In this document: piece after piece, positions 1-8,811 of the stretch | Layout of the letters: each line of letters begins with the position of its first letter | Position numbering within the stretch: the stretch's first letter is position 1 | Source of the DNA: Lysinibacillus parviboronicapiens | GTDB taxonomy: Bacteria > Bacillota > Bacilli > Bacillales_A > Planococcaceae | Assembly: GCF_003049575.1 (NCBI RefSeq) | Contig: NZ_PYWI01000010.1 | Span: forward strand, 90,397-154,396 | DNA length: 64,000 nt | Reading direction: 5' to 3' | Notes under the pieces: model-generated | Told to the model about the DNA's origin: nothing | What the model saw: only the letters and a program-made list of their open reading frames with translations | Database searches by the model: none | Program-made: the position numbers and the translations under genes

Positions 1-26
1 TTAAAGTTTTGTCCCAGCCTCGTTTT

Positions 27-2138
27 TTATTTTATTGGCAGAGTGTCGAGCGATTTGAAGTCCTTCAGCTGATAGCTCTTTACCTCATTGCGGGCAACTG
101 TGTATAGAACATCATCTATATAGACGACACGCTGTACGACTTGCTCCCAATCTTCATACTGATCGCCTGAATTTTTACTAATGATATTGCCCTTTAAAAC
201 GATACCCTTTTCTGCTGTGATTTCATATATTTGTGCGCCTTGGCCCTGATATACGATTTCATCTCCTTGCCCTGCTTCATACAGTACAACTGGGAAGCCA
301 TAGTAATTGTACTCTGTATGACGGAATAACGCTTTAGGATTATACTGCACTTCTGAGTTTGAACCTTTCCCACCAATCTTGACCATTGATTGCTCTTTTG
401 GATTTTGGAAATCTGATACATCAAATAATGACATTTTCATATTCGTTGTAACGGTAAAGTTACGCTTTGAATAAGCGTCATAACGCTCTTCTGTATCATA
501 ACCAATACCGATTAAATGTGTGTCATCCAATGGATGTAAATAGTTGCTATAGCCAGGAATTTTCAATTGGCCTAAAACAGTTGGTTTTTTCGGATTCTCT
601 ACATCAATGACAAAGAGTGGATCAACCTGCTTGAATGTCACGACATATGCCTTTTCTCCCATGAAACGAGCTGAATATACTTTTTCACCAGGAGCTAAAT
701 CCTTCACTGACCCAAGCTCTTTTAAATTTTTATCTAAAATGAAAAGGTGGTTACGTGATACATTTTGTTCATCCCACATATTACCCTCTGTTGTGACGAT
801 GCGGAAATTACCTTTATATTCATCCATTGAATATTGATTCAGTACAGACCCCTTAACTTCAGTTGCACCTACAAAATTCAATGCTGTTCCAGCAATATCC
901 CATTTAAATACTTGTGTATCTACTTGAGTTGGCAGCCAAATTCTATCCATAACCATTCCGCCTACCATATCTCCACGGTTTCCGTTATAAATCGGTGTCG
1001 TTAAATACAGTGCATTTTCGGACATGTATAGCCCGCTACTACCGCCTAAATATCCCTTCGTAGTGGCTGTTGCTTTGGCCCCATTTTTCAAATCCACAGC
1101 GGTAATCAAGCTATACGTACCATCCATAGTGTTTGGTAATATAGAAATTTTCTCAAGCGGTAAACTTTTATAGTCCTTGCTGACTGAACTATCATAAGTT
1201 TTTGGCTTTAAATCCAATGTCTCGCCTTCTTTTAGCATCCAATAATTAGGGTGCATATTACCAATTAAATACAAAGTGTCTTTCGTAATGCGTATATCCT
1301 GTAAGAATCCTTCTTGTGCGACCTCACGTAAAAAATTAGGATTTTTCGGATTTGTTATATCATAAAAAGTTGCTGTTGTCATACTCGTGCCTGTTTTTTC
1401 GATATATTCATCTCCGATTGCTATTAACACATTATCGTACAAGGCTAGCTTTGAAATATACTGTGATTCTTTTAGCTTGACTGTCGTTGCTAATTTTAAA
1501 TTTTTCGGATTGCTGGCATCTACAACAGTTATGCTTTGATCTTTTACCGCATAGATTATGTCATTTTTGACAACGACAATATCCCCTTCTTCTACACCCT
1601 CTACTTGATTATTTGTCGTAGAGGAGTTGCTTGAATCGCTCAGTGAGTTTGCTTTATCTTCGCTACTTGTATTATTTTCTGTACGTGATTCAGATTCAGC
1701 TTCACTATTACCATTCGCTAAAATTGCTTTGAAATATTGTTGCAGTTCTTCCTCAGACTTTACAGCTTCCAACTTCTCTACAACCGTAAATGCTATAACA
1801 TGTGATGTTGTTTTAAGCTCACTTGGTGCAAATGCTTGCTTACGGACATGTAATTTATAACTTCCTGGCGCCAACTGACTAACGATAAGTGTTTTATTAT
1901 CTTCTCCCAATGTAATGGTCGCAGTCACTTTTCGCCCCTTATCAGTTGTTACATAGACATTTTCTTCCGTAATATTGCTACCTTTTAATGCTTTAGAGAA
2001 TGATGCCTTCCAGCTTTGAGTCGACATAACCGTATTAACTGCCTTTGCCTCAGCTTTTGGTACCATCATAAAAGTAGAGATACCTGGCAATATAGCTAGT
2101 ACGGAAATAATCAGAATTGCTATCCACCGATTTTTCAT
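27..2138 (-). CDS. Secreted/membrane-anchored beta-propeller domain protein
   Basis: This 703-residue protein is exported and probably stays at the cell surface. The N-terminus has a basic start followed by a hydrophobic stretch (about residues 5-25). A small Ig-like segment and a low-complexity Ser/Asn/Glu linker (about residues 140-185) follow. From there repeated blade-like units of the type 'I.VVDASNPKNLKL', 'F.DITNPKNP' and 'FVIDVENPKKP' match the bacterial beta-propeller family (Pfam Beta_propel). I chose the ATG at 2138 because AAGGAGTGG lies six bases upstream; the in-frame ATG at 2156 sits at that ribosome site. The substrate or partner is unknown. It appears to be transcribed alone. 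Confidence 0.8.
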   Translation of the reverse strand: MKNRWIAILIISVLAILPGISTFMMVPKAEAKAVNTVMSTQSWKASFSKALKGSNITEENVYVTTDKGRKVTATITLGEDNKTLIVSQLAPGSYKLHVRKQAFAPSELKTTSHVIAFTVVEKLEAVKSEEELQQYFKAILANGNSEAESESRTENNTSSEDKANSLSDSSNSSTTNNQVEGVEEGDIVVVKNDIIYAVKDQSITVVDASNPKNLKLATTVKLKESQYISKLALYDNVLIAIGDEYIEKTGTSMTTATFYDITNPKNPNFLREVAQEGFLQDIRITKDTLYLIGNMHPNYWMLKEGETLDLKPKTYDSSVSKDYKSLPLEKISILPNTMDGTYSLITAVDLKNGAKATATTKGYLGGSSGLYMSENALYLTTPIYNGNRGDMVGGMVMDRIWLPTQVDTQVFKWDIAGTALNFVGATEVKGSVLNQYSMDEYKGNFRIVTTEGNMWDEQNVSRNHLFILDKNLKELGSVKDLAPGEKVYSARFMGEKAYVVTFKQVDPLFVIDVENPKKPTVLGQLKIPGYSNYLHPLDDTHLIGIGYDTEERYDAYSKRNFTVTTNMKMSLFDVSDFQNPKEQSMVKIGGKGSNSEVQYNPKALFRHTEYNYYGFPVVLYEAGQGDEIVYQGQGAQIYEITAEKGIVLKGNIISKNSGDQYEDWEQVVQRVVYIDDVLYTVARNEVKSYQLKDFKSLDTLPIK

Positions 2139-2221
2139 GTTTTTCCACTCCTTCATATACTTGTTTAATCATTAGACTTACAAAAGTTAGGAAAGTTACA
2201 TTTTTCTGATAATTTTTTCAT

Positions 2222-2254
2222 AAAAAAACGAGGGGAATGAATCCCTCTCGTTTA
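2222..2254 (-). terminator. Intrinsic terminator of the lysine-catabolism operon
   Basis: A GC-rich hairpin (cgagggg paired with ccctctcg, one bulge) reads on the minus strand into a run of seven T. It overlaps the stop codon of the acyl-CoA dehydrogenase gene. Confidence 0.8.
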
Positions 2255-3445
2255 CTCTTCAAACGGCCATTTAGGTAACATTTTAGCTAATGGTTTATCA
2301 TTTCGTCTACCAAGTACATAATCTGCCTGCATTATTGTATGAATTTCCCGTGTACCCTCATAAATTACCGGTGCTTTTGAGTTACGTAAAAAACGCGCAA
2401 CAGGATATTCATCCGAATAGCCGTAAGCTCCATGAATTTGGAGTGCGTCATCCGCTGCTTTATTGGCAAAATCACAGGCTTGCCATTTCGCAAGAGATGT
2501 CTCTCTTGTATTACGGAGACCTTTATTTTTCAACTCACCAACACGATAAACAAGCAAACGGCTCATTTGATAGCCGGCCTCCATCTTCGCAATCATTTGC
2601 CCAACTAGCTGATGCTCACCAATTGGCTTCCCAAACGTTTCACGCTCATGGCAGTACTTCACGCTCGTCTCAATACATGCTTGAATTAGTCCAACTGCAC
2701 CGGCAGCTACTGTAAAACGACCATTATCCAGTGCTGACATCGCAATTTTGAAGCCCTCTCCTTCTTCACCTAGCCTATTTTCTACTGGAACGCGTAAGTC
2801 TTCGAAAAAGAGTTCGCCCGTATTGCCTGCACGAATACCATACTTCCCTTTAATGGCCTTGGAAGTAAAACCAACCATTGAACGTTCAACAATGAAAGCA
2901 CTGATGCCGTGATGCTTTTGAGCTCTATCTGTGTATGCAAAGACGATAAAATGATCGGCAATATCACATAACGAAATCCATGTTTTTTGTCCATTCAGCA
3001 CATAAAAATCACCATCACGTATAGCTGTAGTTGACATTGCTGCTACGTCTGAACCTGCGCCCGGCTCCGTTAATGCAAACGCACCAATGCGCACACCCTT
3101 TGCCTGGGGAACAAGATATTGCTTCTTTTGCGCCTCTGTACCCCATTGCATTAAAGTCATGCTATTCAAGCCAGTATGCACCGATACAGCCGTTCGAAAA
3201 GCTGTATCTCCTCGTTCAAGCTCCTCACAGACGATGGCAAGCGCATTATAATCCATGCCACTGCCTCCGTACTTCTCAGGAACACAGACCCCCATCAACC
3301 CAAGCTCTGCAAGTCTTGACCAAATGCTAGCATCGAAGCTTCCTTCTGCATCCCATGTTGCAATTTCTGGTATTATTTCATCATCAACAAACTGGCGTAC
3401 TGTTTTACGTAGTATTTCTTGCTCAGTTGTAAATTCGAAATTCAT
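2252..3445 (-). CDS. Acyl-CoA dehydrogenase, glutaryl-CoA dehydrogenase-like
   Basis: This FAD-dependent acyl-CoA dehydrogenase (397 residues, family length) carries the signatures 'ALTEPGAGSD' (FAD/substrate loop), 'FGKPIGEHQLVGQ' and the C-terminal 'YEGTREIH', whose Glu is the expected catalytic base. The last motif resembles glutaryl-CoA dehydrogenase. It is the third gene of a tight minus-strand operon: the upstream stop at 3455 is ten bases from the start. I chose ATG 3445 because AGGTG lies six bases before it; GTG 3454 overlaps the ribosome site. Together with a probable lysine 6-dehydrogenase and a semialdehyde dehydrogenase, it could serve late lysine degradation (glutaryl-CoA to crotonyl-CoA). 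The substrate is inferred only from context. Confidence 0.85.
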   Translation of the reverse strand: MNFEFTTEQEILRKTVRQFVDDEIIPEIATWDAEGSFDASIWSRLAELGLMGVCVPEKYGGSGMDYNALAIVCEELERGDTAFRTAVSVHTGLNSMTLMQWGTEAQKKQYLVPQAKGVRIGAFALTEPGAGSDVAAMSTTAIRDGDFYVLNGQKTWISLCDIADHFIVFAYTDRAQKHHGISAFIVERSMVGFTSKAIKGKYGIRAGNTGELFFEDLRVPVENRLGEEGEGFKIAMSALDNGRFTVAAGAVGLIQACIETSVKYCHERETFGKPIGEHQLVGQMIAKMEAGYQMSRLLVYRVGELKNKGLRNTRETSLAKWQACDFANKAADDALQIHGAYGYSDEYPVARFLRNSKAPVIYEGTREIHTIMQADYVLGRRNDKPLAKMLPKWPFEE

Positions 3446-3454
3446 GGTCATCAC

Positions 3455-4630
3455 CTACCATTTCACAATCATTGCAGACTTATGAGACGTCTCTTTAATA
3501 ACAACGCCACGTTTTGCCATTTCCTTAATATACGCATCACCAGGTACAATTGCCTCTGGCGCGAATACACCTCGATTCGTAATCGAGCCTTCACCAATCA
3601 TTTGTGCAACTACCGATATTGTATTGGCTGTGGCACGGGCCATTGCCGTCTCGTTAATCGTCAAATCTTTACGTACAATCATTTCATACTCATAAGTAAC
3701 CTGTTGTTGTGCTTTTTCACCTGCCACAATCACACGTAACAGCACAGCATCTGGCTTTGTTCCAAGCTCTAATTGCTTCTTAAGTGCCTCTCGTACCACA
3801 GCTCGCACAGGCACCTCCATATTGTCTACCTCAACCTTATTACTAGAATCTAAGAATCCTAAATCTGCTAACAATTTAAACTTCTCAGCATGCCCTTTAT
3901 AACGAATCGTTTTATACTCTAGTGTTCGAACATTTGGGAATGTTTTATATAATGTCGATATGCCACCAGATGTATAAAATGCCTCAAGTACCCCAAAACC
4001 GTCGAAATAAATAGGCTCGACCCCCGTTAAGGATGGCACCTCTTGAAGTTTACCTTTTTGAATCATTTTAGAAGGTTCCGTATAGTGGTCAAATACACCA
4101 TCTAAAGAAAATACGCGTGTATAGTGAAGGGGTGGCTTTGGCTCTGTTGGTATACCACCGACATATAACTTAATAGATTCTACTTCATCTAATTTTGACG
4201 CACCATAGCCAGCTAATATATTCACCATGCCTGGAGCTACACCTAAATCAGGAATAATTGTAACACCCTTTGCTTTTGCTTCCTCGTCAAACTCTAAAAT
4301 CTTTTCTGTCACACCACCGATATGACCACCTAAGTCTACAGAGTGAACACCCGCTTCAATGGCTGCTCTCGCTACTCGCTCATTGAATGAATAAAATAAA
4401 GCATTCACAACGACATTTCCTTTTGAGATAACTGACGTCAACGAGTCGTCAGATTCCGCATGAAGCTCTACGACTTCAACTCTATCTGTATGCAACGTGT
4501 CAACAAAGCTCTGTGCCGTCTTCACATCAATATCTCCTAGAAATACGCGTTCTACATTGCTATTTTTAATTAAATCACGAGCTACCTCTTTCCCCATTAA
4601 ACCTGCACCTAATACAACAACTTTCATCAT
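3455..4630 (-). CDS. L-lysine 6-dehydrogenase / saccharopine dehydrogenase family
   Basis: The 391-residue NAD(P) enzyme starts with a Rossmann motif 'VVVLGAGLMGKEVARDL'. It contains 'VNALFYSFNE', 'VDLGGHIGG', 'PDLGVAPGMVN' and 'IRYKGHAEKFKLLADLGFL', the pattern of the saccharopine dehydrogenase superfamily. Its length and these blocks closely recall, from memory, the L-lysine 6-dehydrogenase of Geobacillus stearothermophilus, which oxidises lysine directly to 2-aminoadipate 6-semialdehyde. No separate lysine-ketoglutarate reductase is nearby, which favours the one-step enzyme over true saccharopine dehydrogenase. AAAGGGG precedes ATG 4630. The gene sits 25 bases after the aldehyde dehydrogenase, whose product would oxidise the semialdehyde. 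Confidence 0.8.
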   Translation of the reverse strand: MMKVVVLGAGLMGKEVARDLIKNSNVERVFLGDIDVKTAQSFVDTLHTDRVEVVELHAESDDSLTSVISKGNVVVNALFYSFNERVARAAIEAGVHSVDLGGHIGGVTEKILEFDEEAKAKGVTIIPDLGVAPGMVNILAGYGASKLDEVESIKLYVGGIPTEPKPPLHYTRVFSLDGVFDHYTEPSKMIQKGKLQEVPSLTGVEPIYFDGFGVLEAFYTSGGISTLYKTFPNVRTLEYKTIRYKGHAEKFKLLADLGFLDSSNKVEVDNMEVPVRAVVREALKKQLELGTKPDAVLLRVIVAGEKAQQQVTYEYEMIVRKDLTINETAMARATANTISVVAQMIGEGSITNRGVFAPEAIVPGDAYIKEMAKRGVVIKETSHKSAMIVKW

Positions 4631-4654
4631 TGAACATCCCCTTTCATTGATCTG

Positions 4655-6133
4655 TTACTCTGTATCGATTTGTGCTCTTTGTAATTTCCCGCTGTAATCT
4701 ATATAAATGCTCTTCCATTCTGTATATACATCCAATGCGGCAACGCCTGAATCGCGGTGACCATTCCCCGTGCCCTTTGTTCCACCGAATGGCAAATGAA
4801 TTTCAGCACCTGTTGTGCCTGCATTTATATAAACAATACCTGTGTCTAAATCACGTTGTGCACGGAAAATTGTATTAACGTTTTGTGAGAATATAGAGCT
4901 AGATAAGCCAAATTTCACACCATTATTTACTGCAATTGCTTCATCTAAACTTGCAACTTCAATGAGAGAAACTACCGGCCCAAAAATTTCTTCCTGCGCA
5001 ATAATCATATTAGGTTTCACATTCGTAAACAATGTTGGTTCATAGTAAAACCCTTTATCATAAGGTTCCTCATTTAAAATCCTTCCACCAGCTAGTAATG
5101 TTGCACCTTCTTGTTTACCAATCTGTACGTAATGATTTATTTTCTCAAGGGCAGCTTTACTGATAACAGGACCGATTTTTACGCTTTCATCTAAGCCGTC
5201 TCCAATTGTTAAATGCTGCATTGCTTCTAAAAGAAGCTTTTCTAATTCTTCTCTTACATCTTTATGCACGATAACGCGACTACATGCTGTACATCTTTGA
5301 CCAGCCGTGCCGAACGCACTCCATAAAATGCCTTCCGCTGCAAGGTGTAAGTCTGCATCGTCCATGACAATAACAGCATTTTTCCCACCCATCTCTAACG
5401 AAACTTTTTTCAAATGTTTACCACCAAGTTCCGCTACCTTACTCCCTGTCGTAGTAGATCCAGTAAACGAAATCACTTTTACATCTGGATGCTCAATTAA
5501 TGCTGTCCCCACAGTTGGTCCTGTACCAAAGACAATATTTGCAACACCAGCTGGCAAACCTATTTCTTGAAAAATTTTACCCATTTCGTAAGCCATCATC
5601 GGTGTTTCATTGGATGGCTTCCAAATAAACGTATTTCCTGCCACAAGCGCAGGAAACGACTTCCATGTAGCAATGGCAACGGGGAAGTTCCAAGGTGTTA
5701 TTAAGCCCACAACCCCTATAGGAGCACGTACACTCATGGCAAATTTATTGGCAAGCTCTGATGGTGTTGTCTCCCCAAACAATCGTCGTCCTTCCCCCGC
5801 CATATAATAAGCCATATCAATACCTTCCTGTACTTCGCCTCTTGCCTCTTCAATAACTTTTCCCATTTCTTTTGTTAAAACAGTAGCTAAGTATTCTTTC
5901 TTTTCCTTCATCTTTTGTCCGATGGCATATAAATAATCTGCACGTTTTGGTGCTGGCACTAGTGCCCATTCTTTTTGTGCTTGCTTTGCTACCGCTACCG
6001 CCTCATCTACCTCACTTGCCGTTGAGCGCGGTATAGTTGCTAAATGCTCACCGTTTGCAGGGTTCGTCACTGCTATACTTTGTAAATGCGAATGGCTTAA
6101 CCATTCACCGCCAATATAGTTTTTAATATCCAT
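4655..6133 (-). CDS. Aldehyde dehydrogenase, probable 2-aminoadipate semialdehyde dehydrogenase
   Basis: This 492-residue NAD(P)-dependent aldehyde dehydrogenase has the usual length and motifs: 'TPWNFPVAI', the catalytic base in 'VSLEMGGKNA', the nucleophile in 'GTAGQRCTACSR' and 'EEIFGPVVSLIEV'. ATG 6133 is preferred over GTG 6142 because AGGGGG lies about eight bases upstream. It is the first gene of the operon with the lysine 6-dehydrogenase-like and acyl-CoA dehydrogenase genes. The inferred role is oxidation of 2-aminoadipate 6-semialdehyde to 2-aminoadipate in lysine catabolism. Sequence alone does not fix the aldehyde. Confidence 0.85.
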   Translation of the reverse strand: MDIKNYIGGEWLSHSHLQSIAVTNPANGEHLATIPRSTASEVDEAVAVAKQAQKEWALVPAPKRADYLYAIGQKMKEKKEYLATVLTKEMGKVIEEARGEVQEGIDMAYYMAGEGRRLFGETTPSELANKFAMSVRAPIGVVGLITPWNFPVAIATWKSFPALVAGNTFIWKPSNETPMMAYEMGKIFQEIGLPAGVANIVFGTGPTVGTALIEHPDVKVISFTGSTTTGSKVAELGGKHLKKVSLEMGGKNAVIVMDDADLHLAAEGILWSAFGTAGQRCTACSRVIVHKDVREELEKLLLEAMQHLTIGDGLDESVKIGPVISKAALEKINHYVQIGKQEGATLLAGGRILNEEPYDKGFYYEPTLFTNVKPNMIIAQEEIFGPVVSLIEVASLDEAIAVNNGVKFGLSSSIFSQNVNTIFRAQRDLDTGIVYINAGTTGAEIHLPFGGTKGTGNGHRDSGVAALDVYTEWKSIYIDYSGKLQRAQIDTE

Positions 6134-6142
6134 TACAAACAC

Positions 6143-6531
6143 CCCCTGAAAGATTTCAATGATGCCTCAGCTGAATTACGCCAAATTTGAAGTAGGCTAC
6201 TGACTGCGAGATGCATTTCATATAGATGCCACACGTTTTAGGTTAACAACTGCGTAATCCCTTCAAAAATTGACTTCCGCTGGAGGATTTACCTTCATTC
6301 AACTTTGTTATTTGAGCACCCATTGAAGAAAGGATGGACCCCACATTCAATGTACAATCCCCCAAAAAATATCTCGCTGAACGAAAATAAATAATACACA
6401 TTCTAGTTTTTTATATTCGACATTTTCTAGCTTATTCCCTTTTTTTCTAAAATAATTAATTATGCAGTGAAACTATTGTGCCTTATAATCGTATACAGTA
6501 ACAACAAAATTACTATTGGAGGAATTGCATA
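6143..6531. other. Divergent intergenic region
   Basis: This roughly 390-base region separates the lysine-catabolism operon (leftward) from the AIM24-family gene (rightward). A TATAAT at 6484-6489 is a plausible -10 element for the rightward gene, but its -35 is poor. I see no coding frame, riboswitch or convincing operator. Confidence 0.4.
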
Positions 6532-7332
6532 ATGAATAACCATGAAATTGACTACAAAATATTTGGAGACGACATGCAATACGTGCAAGTTGAACTAGAT
6601 CCACAGGAGACCGTGGTTGCGGAAGCAGGAGCTTTAATGATGATGGATCAAGCTATTGAAATGGAGACTATTTTTGGCGATGGCTCTAAAGGGAATGCGC
6701 AAAGTGGCTTTATGGGGAAATTACTAGGTGCAGGGAAGCGTATAATTACAGGCGAAAGCTTATTCATGACCACATTTACAAACGCTGGTACAGGGAAACG
6801 TCATGTCTATTTTGCATCCCCTTATCCTGGTAAAATCATTCCAATGGATTTAAGTCAATTGAATGGAAAAATTATTTGTCAAAAGGATGCTTTTTTAGCA
6901 GCCGCTAAAGGCGTTTCTGTTGGTGTCGAATTCCAGAAAAAAATTGGTGTAGGTTTCTTCGGTGGAGAAGGTTTCATTATGCAAAAGCTTGAAGGTGATG
7001 GTATGGCCTTCGTACATGCTGGTGGTGCTATTCATCAAAAAACTTTACAACCTGGGGAAGTTTTACGTGTTGATACAGGATGTTTAGTCGCTATGACATC
7101 CGATGTAGATTACAATATCGAAATGGTTGGGGGCGTAAAAACCGCTTTATTTGGTGGTGAAGGTATTTTCTTCGCAACTTTACGTGGCCCTGGTACAGTC
7201 TGGGTTCAATCATTACCATTCAGCCGCTTAGCGAGCCGTATCTTTGCAGCAGCGCCAATTTCACAGGGCGGTGGCGGCAAATCTTCAGGCGAAGGCGGAA
7301 TTGGTGGTCTATTTGACATGTTCAATAAATAA
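6532..7332 (+). CDS. TIGR00266/AIM24 family protein
   Basis: The 266-residue protein belongs to the AIM24/TIGR00266 family. It has a Gly-rich beta-sheet fold, with 'VVAEAGALMMMD', 'LTTFTNAGTG'-like spacing, 'GGEGFIMQKLEGDG', 'LRVDTGCLVAM' and 'FGGEGIFFATLRGPG'. A Gly/Ser-rich tail follows from about residue 245. The molecular function of the family in bacteria is not established. TTGGAGG lies upstream of ATG 6532. It appears to be a single-gene transcript, followed by an unusual array of hairpins. Confidence 0.88.
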   Translation: MNNHEIDYKIFGDDMQYVQVELDPQETVVAEAGALMMMDQAIEMETIFGDGSKGNAQSGFMGKLLGAGKRIITGESLFMTTFTNAGTGKRHVYFASPYPGKIIPMDLSQLNGKIICQKDAFLAAAKGVSVGVEFQKKIGVGFFGGEGFIMQKLEGDGMAFVHAGGAIHQKTLQPGEVLRVDTGCLVAMTSDVDYNIEMVGGVKTALFGGEGIFFATLRGPGTVWVQSLPFSRLASRIFAAAPISQGGGGKSSGEGGIGGLFDMFNK

Positions 7333-7366
7333 TAAGTACCATTTATCTTTTAGTCACTAGCAAATA

Positions 7367-7422
7367 CCGGTCAGTTGATTTCCCACCTCTGGGTATCTTA
7401 CTGACCGTTTATACGGGGTAAA
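7367..7422. repeat. Hairpin repeat unit A
   Basis: The arms cggtcagt (7368-7375) and actgaccg (7400-7407) form a stem, followed by tttatacggg. The same arrangement recurs 122 bases downstream. Confidence 0.75.
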
Positions 7423-7432
7423 GTGAAACTTC

Positions 7433-7463
7433 AAACAGTGGGGTTTTCTTGATCCCCACTGTT
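7433..7463. terminator. Perfect hairpin between repeat units
   Basis: An 11-bp perfect stem (aaacagtgggg / ccccactgttt) lies downstream of the AIM24-family gene. No long T-run follows, so terminator activity is likely but unproven. Confidence 0.5.
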
Positions 7464-7489
7464 TGCTAGTTGAACCAATCGGGTTTTTA

Positions 7490-7544
7490 CGGTCAGTTGG
7501 TCGCCATCCTATGGGTATCTTACTGACCGTTTATACGGGATAAA
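7490..7544. repeat. Hairpin repeat unit B
   Basis: This is the second copy of the unit at 7367-7422. It has the same cggtcagt/actgaccg arms and an identical downstream block (gggtatcttactgaccgttt at 7513-7532), but a diverged loop. Confidence 0.75.
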
Positions 7545-7545
7545 T

Positions 7546-7581
7546 CGGAGCACATCTCTAGTAGGTTGCGCTCCGCTTTTT
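7546..7581 (+). terminator. Terminator after the hairpin array
   Basis: The stem cggagc/gctccg reads on the plus strand into ctttttag. It overlaps the end of the convergent D-2-hydroxyacid dehydrogenase gene. Confidence 0.5.
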
Positions 7582-8542
7582 AGTCTATTCGATTGGACAC
7601 AGCCTTACCCTGCCCGTATGCCGTAAGTGCGTTGACATTTAGCGTCAGCATCGCAGTTCTCGTTTTCAATGAAGCACTGCCAATATGGGGAAGTGCCACA
7701 ACATTCGGAAGCGTCAATAACGGATGATCCATCGAAATCGGCTCATATTCAAAAACATCTAGCCCTGCTGCCCAAAGCTTGCCATTTTTCAAGGCGTCAT
7801 AAAGTGCACGCTCATCAATAATGCCTCCCCGAGAAGCATTAATCAGTACTGCATCATCCTGCATCATCGCCAGTTCTTTCGCTCCGATTAATCCTACTGT
7901 ATCGTTGTTAAATGGTGTCATAATGACAACAAAATCTGATTGTTTTAAAAGATCCTCAAGAGGTACATATCGAAAACCATACATTTCTTCGGCCTCATGG
8001 CGACGTCTACGATTATGATATATTACCTTCATGTCGAAACCTTTTGCTCGTCTTGCAACTGCCTGACCGATTCGTCCCATTCCGATAATCCCTATAGTTG
8101 TACCTGACACATCCTTACCTACTAACTGCATTGGGTACCAGCTTTGCCATTTGCCATCACGCAAATAACGCTCACTTTCTGGAATTCTTCGTGCAGTTGC
8201 AAGCAATAAGCCAAATACTAAATCGGCTGTTGTATTAGTTAAGACACCTGGTGTATTTGTTGCCATGATACCTCGTTTGCGCAATGCTACCACATCAACA
8301 TTATTGAAACCAACTGCTAAATTTGTCACGAGCTTTAAATTGGGTGCATGTGAAAGTAATTCCTCATCGACCTGATCCGCAATCGTTACCCATAATACTT
8401 CACAGTCTGCAACAGCTGCTAAAAGTTTGTCTCGTGGAATAACGATTTCTTCCTCCTGCCACTGCTCAATATCATAAAACTCCTCTAACGGCTCGACAAT
8501 ATGCGCCGGAAATTTACGTGTAATAAATAATTTCTTTTTCAT
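7580..8542 (-). CDS. D-2-hydroxyacid dehydrogenase (glyoxylate/hydroxypyruvate reductase type)
   Basis: This 320-residue NAD(P)-dependent reductase has the standard family layout. A split N-terminal catalytic domain precedes the dinucleotide motif 'GIIGMGRIGQAVARRA' (about residues 150-165). Then come 'NASRGGIIDE' with the substrate-binding Arg, a catalytic Glu in 'FEYEP' and the catalytic His in 'LPHIGSAS'. ATG 8542 is chosen because AGGGGTG lies eight bases upstream; the longer frame to 8656 has no ribosome site and no family homology. The best guess at substrate is glyoxylate or another 2-oxoacid. Confidence 0.85.
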   Translation of the reverse strand: MKKKLFITRKFPAHIVEPLEEFYDIEQWQEEEIVIPRDKLLAAVADCEVLWVTIADQVDEELLSHAPNLKLVTNLAVGFNNVDVVALRKRGIMATNTPGVLTNTTADLVFGLLLATARRIPESERYLRDGKWQSWYPMQLVGKDVSGTTIGIIGMGRIGQAVARRAKGFDMKVIYHNRRRRHEAEEMYGFRYVPLEDLLKQSDFVVIMTPFNNDTVGLIGAKELAMMQDDAVLINASRGGIIDERALYDALKNGKLWAAGLDVFEYEPISMDHPLLTLPNVVALPHIGSASLKTRTAMLTLNVNALTAYGQGKAVSNRID

Positions 8543-8677
8543 GTTTCCAACACCCCTCAATTCATTTCCCCATTTCGCCTTTAGCGTATCACTAATAAGT
8601 CCAGTGCTCAAGCATCCATTTACGTCCGATGGCGGCTTATAAAGCAAACAAAACAATCAATCTCTAGCAACTTTCTG

Positions 8678-8747
8678 TTTCTATCCATCACTCTAATCAT
8701 TCTATCGATCATTTTAAGGTTTCTATCCGTCACTCTTGCCATTCTAT
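8678..8747. repeat. Short imperfect direct repeat
   Basis: Two copies of a block of about 27 bases beginning tttctatcc and ending cattctat lie at 8678-8705 and 8720-8747. They sit between the D-2-hydroxyacid dehydrogenase gene and the HemAT terminator. Function is unknown. Confidence 0.5.
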
Positions 8748-8764
8748 ATCAATTTATTTCACTA

Positions 8765-8797
8765 CAAAAAAACTATGCACATTCTCAGTGCATAGCT
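8765..8797 (-). terminator. Terminator of the HemAT-like gene
   Basis: The stem actatgcac/gtgcatagt reads on the minus strand into seven T. It lies 15 bases past the stop codon. Confidence 0.85.
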
Positions 8798-8811
8798 TTC
8801 CATCTATATAG

